From contig NZ_FPIY01000002.1 in assembly GCF_900119145.1 (NCBI RefSeq), positions 1 through 64,000 of the forward strand: DNA of 64,000 bases, written 5' to 3'. This stretch comes from Cellulophaga fucicola. Its GTDB lineage: Bacteria > Bacteroidota > Bacteroidia > Flavobacteriales > Flavobacteriaceae. Shown piece by piece: positions 35,021 through 42,688 of the stretch; position 1 is the first letter of the stretch; each line of letters starts with the position of its first letter. The notes under the pieces are model-generated. The model was not told where the DNA came from, did not search any database, and saw nothing but the letters and a program-made list of their open reading frames with translations. A program made the translations under genes and the position numbers.

Positions 35021-35592
35021 TAGCTGTTAAAACGACTTAAAGTTTCTCTGGATACGCCTAAATAGGAAGCGATTAGTTTTTTAGGAACGCGTTGTATTAA
35101 TTTCGGAAGTTTATTTAATAGGTACTCATACCTACTTTCTGCGGTCATTGTAAGTAAAGACAAGATTCTTTGTTGCAGATTGATATAACCGTGATTCGAT
35201 TTAATTCTGAAAAAGTTGGCAACGGCAGGGACTTCAAAACAAATTTTTTCCCTATTCTCTAAAGACAAACAAAAAAACTCAGAATCTTCAAGACAATCTA
35301 CAAAAATAGTACCTGGTTCTTGATTTTGAAAAGCACAATGGTCGCTCACCCAATAGTTTTCCATAGCAAATTGAAGAATATGTTCTTTGCCTTTTTCGTC
35401 TATGGAATACGCTTTTACTAAGCCTTTGATAATCCAATATTCAAAGTCTACAGGTTGCCCTACCTGTATTAAAAATTGGTGTTTTTTAAGACTTTTAAAT
35501 TCAAAGTGCGATTTAACAAAATTCCACTCCTCATCAGTTAAAGAAACGATTTCTTCAAAATGTTGTCTTAGTAACTGTAATTTGTCTTCCAT
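35020..35592 (-). CDS. Crp/Fnr family transcriptional regulator
   Basis: 190 residues. An N-terminal cNMP-binding-like barrel (KHQFLIQVGQPVDFEYWIIK, GLVKAYSIDEKGKEHILQFA) and a C-terminal winged helix (RVPKKLIASYLGVSRETLSR). There is no FNR-type cysteine cluster, so it is probably not an Fe-S oxygen sensor. It most likely controls the cupin and cyclase units through the three GTGA-N6-TCAC-like boxes nearby. Confidence 0.92.
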   Translation of the reverse strand: MEDKLQLLRQHFEEIVSLTDEEWNFVKSHFEFKSLKKHQFLIQVGQPVDFEYWIIKGLVKAYSIDEKGKEHILQFAMENYWVSDHCAFQNQEPGTIFVDCLEDSEFFCLSLENREKICFEVPAVANFFRIKSNHGYINLQQRILSLLTMTAESRYEYLLNKLPKLIQRVPKKLIASYLGVSRETLSRFNS

Positions 35593-35669
35593 AAAGCAAA
35601 TTTATTTTTTATTTCTGTTTCTGGAAAGTTTACTAGTATTTAAATCTGTTAAATAGTGTTGCTTGTCAA

Positions 35670-35890
35670 ATGTGTGGCAACGTTCAGTATAAGAAACGTA
35701 GGTCAGGTGATAAGCGCTTTCGTTTCGGTTTATTACTTAGCTAAATATAAATATTTTGCTTTTATCTTTTCTACTATAAATGCCTCCCGAAGCGTCGGGA
35801 TAAAATTTGGCGGACTTTGTTAATACACACAAACCTTTTGGTTTTAAACTAAAGTCCTCATTACGTTTAGGTTGTGTTAATTCTAATTAT
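35670..35890 (-). repeat. attC-like spacer with REP-like hairpin
   Basis: Shares more than 45 bases with 36602-36649 (TTTATTACTTAGCTAAATAT and onward) and the AATTTGGCGGACTT block. It contains TCCCGA-AGCG-TCGGGA (35785-35800), a hairpin common in Bacteroidota intergenic DNA. Confidence 0.6.
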
Positions 35891-35891
35891 T

Positions 35892-36533
35892 CTATTGTAG
35901 GCGAAACGTTATTGGAAGCGTATAGTATACTTTTATCCTCTGTCCCTCTTTTTCATAAGCTTCTAGTTCTTTAAGGGTATTCATAATTCTGAAACATTCT
36001 GTATCCAAGGATAAATATGATTTTTCAAGAATTCTCAAGTTATTAACTTTTCCGTTCTCATCTATAACTAATTGAATCTTGACTTTTCCTTGAATTCCAT
36101 TTGCTTGAGCTATTTCTGGGTACCTAAACCTATCCCGAATATGACGTTGAATTTTTTCCGTGTTTTTATCCAGTCTTTGTTCAATCCCTAATGATTCAAG
36201 TGTAACAGCACCTTCTGGTATATATTCTCCATATTTCAGGACGAAATCATAATTTCTTTCAGATTCAACATTTCCTTTTTTGTCGTACCACTTCCAAATT
36301 CCATATGGTTGTTCACCTAGATATGATTTAGTCCAAATTATTTGATTGTTTTTTGTTTTTGAGAAAACTTCTGAAAGCACACTATCATTTACTCTGGTTA
36401 ATTCTTTTTTATAGTTCCCTTTAGCTACTTCTTTGTATCCATATTTGTCTGAGTAATATTTAACTCCTGGTTCTATTTGACCATTTGTAAATAGTGCAGA
36501 AAGTATAAAAATTGTAACGAGTATTTTTTTCAT
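35892..36533 (-). CDS. TonB C-terminal domain protein
   Basis: 213 residues from ATG 36533, which begins a signal peptide (KKILVTIFILSALFTNGQ). A frame to 36599 exists, but its extra residues are translated repeat. The middle has a MORN-like PYGIWKWYDKKGNVESE, and the C-terminus is a TonB domain: FRYPEIAQANGIQGKVKIQL then VIDENGKVNNLRILE. Probably periplasmic; a partner receptor is not adjacent. Bounded by inverted repeats (35876-35890 with 36549-36563, 12 of 15 matching). Confidence 0.75.
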   Translation of the reverse strand: MKKILVTIFILSALFTNGQIEPGVKYYSDKYGYKEVAKGNYKKELTRVNDSVLSEVFSKTKNNQIIWTKSYLGEQPYGIWKWYDKKGNVESERNYDFVLKYGEYIPEGAVTLESLGIEQRLDKNTEKIQRHIRDRFRYPEIAQANGIQGKVKIQLVIDENGKVNNLRILEKSYLSLDTECFRIMNTLKELEAYEKEGQRIKVYYTLPITFRLQ

Positions 36534-36556
36534 TTTGGTATTTAATTTATAATTAT

Positions 36557-36745
36557 GGTTAACGGTTTTGGGTATAAAACATAGCGTGTAAAAAGACACT
36601 AACTTATCGGTTTATTACTTAGCTAAATATAAATATTTTGCTTTTATCTTTTTTGATTTAAATGCCAAATTTTATATTTAGCGGACTTTATTAATATTCA
36701 CAGACCTTTCGGTTAAGCTACAAATGCCCTATGTTTTTTATACCT
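36557..36745 (-). repeat. attC-like palindromic spacer (best copy)
   Basis: On the minus strand it opens TTTGCTAACAAGG, then TATAAAAAACATAGGGC, and ends CGCTATGTTTTATACCC and CGTTAACC. The arms GGTATAAAAaACATAG and CTATGTTTTATACC are complementary over the whole element of about 190 bases. The geometry is R''-L''...L'-R' of an integron attC. Confidence 0.65.
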
Positions 36746-37622
36746 TGTTAGCAAATGTTTTATTTTTTTTCGGGGGGAAAACTATTATGTGAGAATCGTA
36801 ATCATAGTAATCAATAAATTTAGTTTTCAAGAATAAAGGTTGATTACCTTCTGTGTCATATTTTTTAGCAGGTGCTCCAAGCCAATTACATTCTTTCAAA
36901 TAATCAAATCTAGTTATCCAAGTATGCCATCCTTGATTACTAAAACCCCAACCAAACTCATTAAGCTTTAATAAACTATTAATTTTATCTTTATCATCAT
37001 CAAAATCGAAAATTTTCTCAATAGGAATATTTGGCTGTTTCCAAACATGATATTTTTTATCTTTTTTGTAATTTCTGACACAAATATCATATTCGTCAGA
37101 ATATTTTGAAATAAAAAGATATGCTTTCCAATTATAATGCTTTGTTAATATATAAGCCAAACTCCAACCTGCATATTCACGATCAGACCAAATATCGATA
37201 TGATGTTTTTTAATTATTTCAAATTCTTTTCCAAATCCAGATTCTAAACCTTTTACAGCAAAAATAGTACAGTGCATACTATCTAATTTCATGTTATTTT
37301 TTTCTATAGAATATCTGTCGAAAATAGTTATAGAGTCAGATAATTCCATGCTTAATCCTACATAATCATACCATTTGGTTCCATAATATTTACTTGAATT
37401 TAATCGATAGTCATTAAAATATTCATTTTCGATTTCGGCTATTCGGTTTATTGCATTTGGAGAATTGAAATTGACATATTCATTTGTCAGTTTACTTGGT
37501 TGCGTATATGTTTTAACGCTATCTATAATTTCATTGTTTTTAGTAATAATTTTATTGTTTTTTTGTCTACATGAATAACATGTAGATATGATTATTAATA
37601 AAAAATAAATTACTCTTCTCAT
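36738..37622 (-). CDS. Predicted lipoprotein, unknown (294 aa)
   Basis: Lipoprotein signal RVIYFLLIIISTCYSCRQ. The mature domain is rich in aromatic residues (KHYNWKAYLFISKYSDEYDI; WGFSNQGWHTWITRF) without a recognized family. The last codons (K-T-F-A-N-K-V-stop) are read from the flanking repeat, so the reading frame ends inside the spacer. Bounded by perfect inverted GTTAGCAAA (36737-36745) and TTTGCTAAC (37627-37635). Confidence 0.6.
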   Translation of the reverse strand: MRRVIYFLLIIISTCYSCRQKNNKIITKNNEIIDSVKTYTQPSKLTNEYVNFNSPNAINRIAEIENEYFNDYRLNSSKYYGTKWYDYVGLSMELSDSITIFDRYSIEKNNMKLDSMHCTIFAVKGLESGFGKEFEIIKKHHIDIWSDREYAGWSLAYILTKHYNWKAYLFISKYSDEYDICVRNYKKDKKYHVWKQPNIPIEKIFDFDDDKDKINSLLKLNEFGWGFSNQGWHTWITRFDYLKECNWLGAPAKKYDTEGNQPLFLKTKFIDYYDYDSHIIVFPPKKNKTFANKV

Positions 37623-37790
37623 AATGTTTGCTAACTAGTTAGTAAACGCAAATCATTGCGTTTATTCACCCTTATTGGGGAAATAAACGCACATTTCTAG
37701 TTTTAGCGCTTAATTTTTTCATAATATAAAAACATTTTTTGTAGTACAATTATGTTTTTGTGTAATTGTATCAGAATTAATTATAAATGG
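37623..37790 (-). repeat. Intergenic repeat F, copy 1
   Basis: About 168 bases nearly identical to 49474-49640. Features are palindrome CTAACTAGTTAG (37631-37642), hairpin AAACGCAA-atca-TTGCGTTT (37644-37663), and repeat R1 at its right end. Confidence 0.75.
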
Positions 37791-37794
37791 CAGC

Positions 37795-37900
37795 TATAGT
37801 AACCTAAAATGCAAAACACTATTAACTTTTGAATATAAAAAAACCATACCCATTAAAAATGAATATGGTTTGTTGGTTGTGTCTAGTATAACCCTAATGT
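37795..37900 (-). repeat. Repeat G copy 1, includes terminator
   Basis: About 105 bases matching 38497-38615: a GCAGCTATAG-like start, then ATAAAAAAACCATAC...TATGGTTT hairpin, ending AGTATAACCCTAA. The hairpin 37834-37871 with a minus-strand T run can terminate the 146-residue protein's message. Confidence 0.6.
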
Positions 37901-38341
37901 TTATTTTTTAATTTCTCTTTGCAGCAACTCTATGTATTTTTTTAGCTCTAAATCTTTATCAGATTGTTTTATGTTTTTATGTTCAGCCTTGCTATGGAAT
38001 ATATTAGCTACTTCTTCCTGTGTATTGTCATCTGGATTATTAATTGCGCCAACAGCTATTATTGCTCCCAAACCAAGAGCAAGAGGTCCGCTTGGTTTAT
38101 CAGGATAGCATATAGGACATATGTAGATTTTACTAGCATCGTTTTCTTTAATCCACTCTGCTAAAACTTTATTTGCATACTCTTCTTCTAATTTTTTTGC
38201 TTGTACATATAACGGGCTTTCCTTTAATTTAGATTCTTCTAATTTTACACTAGCCTTCGTGCTTCTTTCTCCAATTCGTTTTTCTTGTGCCGTAGCAAAA
38301 ATAGTTACAAAGGTAAATACGGTAAATAGTAGTTTTTTCAT
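37901..38341 (-). CDS. Small secreted orphan protein (146 aa)
   Basis: Signal peptide KKLLFTVFTFVTIFATAQ. A helical segment (SPLYVQAKKLEEEYANKVLA), then YICPICYPDKPSGPLALGLG with a C-x-x-C pair and a hydrophobic Gly-rich stretch. No family recognized. It lies between two copies of repeat G. Confidence 0.6.
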   Translation of the reverse strand: MKKLLFTVFTFVTIFATAQEKRIGERSTKASVKLEESKLKESPLYVQAKKLEEEYANKVLAEWIKENDASKIYICPICYPDKPSGPLALGLGAIIAVGAINNPDDNTQEEVANIFHSKAEHKNIKQSDKDLELKKYIELLQREIKK

Positions 38342-38496
38342 TATAAAGGTTTTTATGGTTTTAATTATTTATTTAACTTTAATATCACGATCCAATTTCT
38401 ATATTTTACAACACATTTTAATTTAAGCTTTTACAATTACAATTTAGAACTATTTTAAGCTCAAAAACTTTTAATTGTATAATTATACCGTATTAA

Positions 38497-38623
38497 AGTG
38501 TAAATGGTAGCTATAGCTACTTAAAATGTAAAATACTTTTAACTTTTTGGCATAAAAAAACCATACTTTACTACAAGTATGGTTTTATGGTTTGTGTTTA
38601 GTATAACCCTAAAATGGGATAAA
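38497..38623 (-). repeat. Repeat G copy 2, terminator of kdgA
   Basis: Second copy of the 37795-37900 repeat. It includes the stem AAACCATACTT/AAGTATGGTTT (38558-38585) followed on the minus strand by a T run, just past the kdgA stop. Confidence 0.65.
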
Positions 38624-39295
38624 TTATTTATTCTTCAGCTTTTTAATTACTGTTATGGTTTGCTTTACGGTAGCCTCTAAGCCTTTATAATCTTTATTAG
38701 CTATAACATCTTTACTAATTAATTTAGAGCCTATACCTACACAAGTAACACCTGCATTAAACCAAGCGGCTAAATTGTCTTCTTCTGTGGTTACACCGCC
38801 TGTTGGCATAACGGCTGTCCACGGTTGTGGGCCTTTTATGGCTTTTACAAAATCTGCTCCGTAGGTTGCACCAGGGAATAGTTTTACAACCTCGCAACCT
38901 AATTCTTCTGCGTTATTTATTTCTTTTAAAGAACCACAGCCAGGAGACCATAATACTTTACGTCTGTTACATACTTTGGCTATATCTTCTCTTAAAGCTG
39001 GTGTTACTATAAAATTAGCACCCATTTGCATATACATAGAAGCGGCAGCAGCATCTGTTACAGAACCTACACCTAATGCCATACCTGGCAATTCTTTTAT
39101 AGCGTATTTGTTTAACTCAGAAAATACCTCAAAAGCAAAGTCGCCACGAGCGGTAAACTCCATTAATGTTGCACCACCGTTATGGCACGCTTTTAAAATA
39201 TTCTTTGCTATTTCTATATCAGAATGATAAAACAATGGTACTAATCCTGTTTCATTCATCTTATTAAAAACCTCTATTCTAGTATATTGTGCCAT
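38624..39295 (-). CDS. kdgA: 2-dehydro-3-deoxy-phosphogluconate aldolase
   Basis: 223 residues of a class I KDPG aldolase. Key segments are MEFTARGDFAFEV (catalytic Glu region), FIVTPALREDIAKVCNRR, the Schiff-base Lys in EVVKLFPGATYG and the phosphate loop MPTGGVTTEEDN. It cleaves KDPG to pyruvate and glyceraldehyde-3-phosphate. Adjacent kdgK supplies its substrate, so the pair processes KDG from uronic acids (alginate or pectin type polymers). Confidence 0.95.
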   Translation of the reverse strand: MAQYTRIEVFNKMNETGLVPLFYHSDIEIAKNILKACHNGGATLMEFTARGDFAFEVFSELNKYAIKELPGMALGVGSVTDAAAASMYMQMGANFIVTPALREDIAKVCNRRKVLWSPGCGSLKEINNAEELGCEVVKLFPGATYGADFVKAIKGPQPWTAVMPTGGVTTEEDNLAAWFNAGVTCVGIGSKLISKDVIANKDYKGLEATVKQTITVIKKLKNK

Positions 39296-39337
39296 AATAT
39301 GTATGCTCTATATTTTATTTATTTACTAATTTACAAG

Positions 39338-40360
39338 TTATCTTGCTACTTTACCAGAAGCATCTCCTTGCATTAATTTTTCTACTTCTTCTATAGTTAC
39401 CAAGTTAATATCACCAGATACTGTATGCTTTAAACAACAGGCTGCTACTGCAAAATCTACTGCTTGTTGTGGTGTATACTCTTTATTTAACAAGCCATAA
39501 ATTAAGCCTCCCATAAAAGCATCTCCACTACCAACCCTATCTACAACTGGTGTAACGTCTTTTACAACGGCACTAAATAACTCTTTACCATCATATAAAA
39601 TACCACCTATTTGTTGGTGAGACGCACTTATAGAATAACGCAATGTTGTTGCTACTTTCTCTAACTTAGGATACAATGTAAACAACTTATTATACAACTC
39701 TGGTAAGGTTTCTTTTTTCTGATAATCTGGTTCTACAGTAGGCTCACCCGACATAAAAAAAGCGGTATCTAAATCTCCTAATATTACATTACTGTAAGAT
39801 AGCAATTCTGGCATAATATCTTTTGGCTCTTTACCGTATTGCCACAACTTAGATCTATAATTTAAGTCAGATGTTATAAATACACCCATTTTACTTGCAA
39901 CTTTAACAGCTTCTAAACAAACATCTGCTGCGTCTTGAGATACTGCTGGCGTAACACCACTCCAATGAAAAACTGCTGTATCTTTAAATACTTTTTCCCA
40001 ATCTATTGTGCCTGGTTGTATTGTTGCCATTGCACTATCTGCCCTGTCATACACTACTTTACTACCTCTTGTACCTGCACCTGTTTCTAAAAAGTACACC
40101 CCTAACCTATCGCCTCCAATGGCAACATTATTTGCTTGTACGTTTCTCTTTTTAATTTCCATTAAGGCTGTTCTACCTAAATCGTTGTCTGGTAAACGTG
40201 TTACAAACTCGGCCTCTAAGCCATAGTTTGCTAAAGAAACTGCAACGTTAAATTCTCCTCCTCCATAAGTAGCTGTAAAATTATTGGCTTGCGAAAAGCG
40301 TAAATGTCTATCTGTAGATAAACGCAACATTATTTCTCCAAAGGTTACTACTTTCTTCAT
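39338..40360 (-). CDS. kdgK: 2-dehydro-3-deoxygluconokinase (PfkB family)
   Basis: 340 residues of the ribokinase fold: MKKVVTFGEIMLRLS, YGGGEFNVAVSLANYGLEAE, and the catalytic GSGDAFMGGLIYGL. It phosphorylates KDG at O6 with ATP. It is followed 42 bases later by kdgA. Upstream are two palindromic LacI operators. Confidence 0.93.
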   Translation of the reverse strand: MKKVVTFGEIMLRLSTDRHLRFSQANNFTATYGGGEFNVAVSLANYGLEAEFVTRLPDNDLGRTALMEIKKRNVQANNVAIGGDRLGVYFLETGAGTRGSKVVYDRADSAMATIQPGTIDWEKVFKDTAVFHWSGVTPAVSQDAADVCLEAVKVASKMGVFITSDLNYRSKLWQYGKEPKDIMPELLSYSNVILGDLDTAFFMSGEPTVEPDYQKKETLPELYNKLFTLYPKLEKVATTLRYSISASHQQIGGILYDGKELFSAVVKDVTPVVDRVGSGDAFMGGLIYGLLNKEYTPQQAVDFAVAACCLKHTVSGDINLVTIEEVEKLMQGDASGKVAR

Positions 40361-40385
40361 TTTTAATACATTTTAATTAAAACAG

Positions 40386-40411
40386 GCAATGGTTAATCGA
40401 TTAAGCATTGC
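40386..40411. promoter_or_regulatory. LacI-family operator, kdgK-proximal
   Basis: Palindrome with core TTAATCGATTAA and arms GCAATG/CATTGC, 26 bp, 25 bases upstream of kdgK. Confidence 0.75.
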
Positions 40412-40451
40412 TTTAAAATAAAATCAAAACACCGTTATAAATAACAATCGT

Positions 40452-40482
40452 TTTGATTATAAAAAGGATTTCAATACATTTG
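40452..40482 (+). promoter_or_regulatory. lacI promoter
   Basis: TTTG (40452-40455), 19 bases, TACATTTG (40475-40482). The -7 element overlaps the second operator, implying that the regulator represses its own gene. Confidence 0.72.
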
Positions 40483-40501
40483 GTTAATCGATTAAGCAAA
40501 T
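40478..40501. promoter_or_regulatory. LacI-family operator, lacI-proximal
   Basis: Second copy of the TTAATCGATTAA core, here with arms ATTTG/CAAAT. It ends 10 bases before the lacI start codon. Confidence 0.75.
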
Positions 40502-40511
40502 ATATTAAAAA

Positions 40512-41531
40512 TTGTCAAATAAAAAAACCACCCTTAAAGATATTGCCGGTAAACTAAACATTTCTACGGCGGCAGTTTCTAAAGCTTTACGTAACGATTC
40601 TAGAATTAGCACCAAAACAAAAGAGGCGGTAAAAAAGGTGGCAAAAGACTTAGACTACCAACCAAATAACCTTGCTAGTGCCTTACGTAGTGGTAAAAGC
40701 TTTTTAGTTGGCGTTATGGTTCCTAGTACAAATAGCTACTATTTTTCATCTGTATTACAAAATATAGAAGAGGTTTTAAACAGTAAAGGTTACAATGTAA
40801 TTGTAACCCAATCTAACGAGTCTTACACCAAAGAATGTAATAATATAGACACCTTACTTTTTACACAAGTAGATGGTATTATAGCTTCTATGGCTAATGA
40901 AACTGTTGATTTAGATTATTTTGAAAAAATTAAATCTAAAGGCATTCCTTTAATTTTGTTTGATAGAGGTGAGAACGATTTAAATGTAGATTATATTGGG
41001 ATTAACGATTACGATAGTAGCCATATGATTGTTGAACATTTAGCACAACAAGGCCGTAAAAATATTGCTCATATAGGCGGATTTAAACATACTCGTATTT
41101 TTAACAATAGAATTAGAGGTTATGTTGATGCACTAAAAAAGCACAATCTTACTTTGGTTGATGATTATGTTAGCGAAAGCAACCTTACCATTGAAGATGG
41201 TAGAACACAAATGAAGCATTTATTAGGCCTTAAAATACCACCAGATGCAGTTTACGCAGCTAGTGACTATGCTGCTCTTGGTGCTTTGCAAGTTTTAAAA
41301 GAGCACCATATAAAAGCACCTACGACAATTGCTCTTGTTGGTTTTGGTAACGAACCTTTTACTACAATGGTTACCCCCACCATTACCACTATAGACCAAC
41401 ACAGTGCAGAAATAGGAAAATTGGCTGCACAAACTTTTTTAGAACACGCAGACAAAAAAACTACTACACAGCACTTAAATAAAAAAATACTTGAAGCTAA
41501 ACTTATAGTTAGGGAATCTTCTAAAGAGTAA
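40512..41531 (+). CDS. LacI family repressor of the kdg genes, TTG start
   Basis: 339 residues. The start must be TTG 40512 because a stop (TAA, 40506) lies just upstream in frame and the helix-turn-helix begins at once: TTLKDIAGKLNISTAAVSKA. The C-terminal periplasmic-binding-protein domain (FLVGVMVPSTNSYYFSSVLQ onward) should sense KDG or a related metabolite. Divergent from kdgK-kdgA with two operators between. Its last 215 bases recur in decayed form at 49747-49970. Confidence 0.92.
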   Translation: MSNKKTTLKDIAGKLNISTAAVSKALRNDSRISTKTKEAVKKVAKDLDYQPNNLASALRSGKSFLVGVMVPSTNSYYFSSVLQNIEEVLNSKGYNVIVTQSNESYTKECNNIDTLLFTQVDGIIASMANETVDLDYFEKIKSKGIPLILFDRGENDLNVDYIGINDYDSSHMIVEHLAQQGRKNIAHIGGFKHTRIFNNRIRGYVDALKKHNLTLVDDYVSESNLTIEDGRTQMKHLLGLKIPPDAVYAASDYAALGALQVLKEHHIKAPTTIALVGFGNEPFTTMVTPTITTIDQHSAEIGKLAAQTFLEHADKKTTTQHLNKKILEAKLIVRESSKE

Positions 41532-41551
41532 ATTTATATATTTTGTAAACT

Positions 41552-41584
41552 AAAAAACCACGCCATAAAAGCGTGGTTTTTTAA
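41552..41584 (+). terminator. Terminator of lacI
   Basis: AAAAAACCACGC (41552-41563) and GCGTGGTTTTTT (41571-41582) form a 12-bp stem with a 7-base loop; also usable from the other strand. Confidence 0.9.
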
Positions 41585-41604
41585 TACTATAAATTGTAAT
41601 TTAG

Positions 41605-41875
41605 TTAAACGGAAACAATTCTGAATCTGTATGAGAATCTTTCATTAGTTGTTTCATTTCTTTAACTATAGCTACATTTTTATCAGCTACGTTGTTTTCT
41701 TCCTTTGGGTCTGTTGCTAAATTATACAGTTCAAAACTCTCTTAATTTCATCGCTTACATCTGTATATCCTTTATTCTTTTCAATTTTACCAGAAACAGT
41801 TATTTCCTTTTCTTAAGCCTTAACACCATTAAGAAAAAGAAACAAGAGTAACGTATAAAGTATATTTAGTTTCAT
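41605..41875 (-). pseudogene. Sulfatase remnant with internal deletion
   Basis: The minus strand from ATG 41875 encodes a signal peptide (MKLNILYTLLLFLFLNGVKA) and then soon hits a stop. Another frame gives the classic sulfatase C-terminus: ELYNLATDPKEENNVADKNV, then IVKEMKQLMKDSHTDSELFP and a stop at 41605. Formylglycine-sulfatases are about 450-550 residues, so more than 80 percent of the gene, including the C-x-P-x-R active site, has been lost. It points to a former sulfated-polysaccharide function next to the kdg genes. Confidence 0.85.
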
Positions 41876-41892
41876 AAATTATGATATTGATT

Positions 41893-42300
41893 TTAGCGCA
41901 ATTGCCAATTATCTATAGCGTTAGAAATAACTTTAGGTTCTTCTTGTATACTTATAATTAATGATTGCGGTAAATGCGTTTTCATTTCATATCTTGAATT
42001 TACAAATTTCAAATCTGTTCCAAAAAAACAAGTATTTCGTATTTTTAGTAAGTCGAATATAAGTAACGAAAACTTATCATTTAGAGACGGTTTATTAAAA
42101 CATATACCGCTTATACCATCTTCTAAATTACCTATAAAAGTTGCTTCTTCAAACATTTCGCCAACATTAGAAACAAATTCTAATTCTGAATATCCCTTTT
42201 CAATTATTCCATAACTAGATAATATTTTTTCTAGTTCATCAAACGGTATATTATCTGGATCTCCGTTTTTAAATTTTTGTAGGTAAACAGTATAACTCAT
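41893..42300 (-). CDS. Small orphan protein, immunity-like (135 aa)
   Basis: 135 residues, soluble: MSYTVYLQKFKNGDPDNIPF resembles the start of several predicted immunity proteins, followed by LEDGISGICFNKPSLNDKFS. No toxin adjacent. Family not assigned. Confidence 0.6.
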   Translation of the reverse strand: MSYTVYLQKFKNGDPDNIPFDELEKILSSYGIIEKGYSELEFVSNVGEMFEEATFIGNLEDGISGICFNKPSLNDKFSLLIFDLLKIRNTCFFGTDLKFVNSRYEMKTHLPQSLIISIQEEPKVISNAIDNWQLR

Positions 42301-42327
42301 TTTGATTAAATTTTTACATCTAAAAGA

Positions 42328-42618
42328 CTATAGAATCCACTGATAATAATTTGGCGGTCTTAAGAAATATATACTAAACATTGAGTTTAGCATAGTCATA
42401 TTACCACCGCAAGGGCGCTCTTGTTCTTTTAAGTATAGAGATATTTTAGTATTTCCGTTTAATGTTCCTTTTTTATATAAAATGTTCTTGTTTAAAGACA
42501 AAGCACTGTTAAGACTACTATTTTCTGTATGTACTTCTATTTTGGAATTTATAATTGAATTTTCTTTAGCCCCAAAACTTAAAAATAATATTGAAATTAA
42601 TATAATTAGTTTGTTCAT
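42328..42618 (-). CDS. Small secreted orphan protein (96 aa)
   Basis: Signal peptide NKLIILISILFLSFGA, then 78 residues with one Cys (RPCGGNMTML) and a hydrophobic C-terminus. Lies 27 bases before the immunity-like gene. Function unknown. Confidence 0.5.
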   Translation of the reverse strand: MNKLIILISILFLSFGAKENSIINSKIEVHTENSSLNSALSLNKNILYKKGTLNGNTKISLYLKEQERPCGGNMTMLNSMFSIYFLRPPNYYQWIL

Positions 42619-42688
42619 TTTTGATTCGTATTACATGTGATTTATTAGGTGTTGTTACACGTTTTTCATTAGTTTAGTTTCTTGTTAT

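Noticed and set aside
35785-35800. TCCCGA-AGCG-TCGGGA as a terminator
   Set aside because: No T tract follows on either strand; it is a common dispersed hairpin in this phylum.
36534-36599. Longer N-terminus of the TonB-domain protein
   Set aside because: The extra residues are translated spacer repeat; a good signal peptide starts at 36533.
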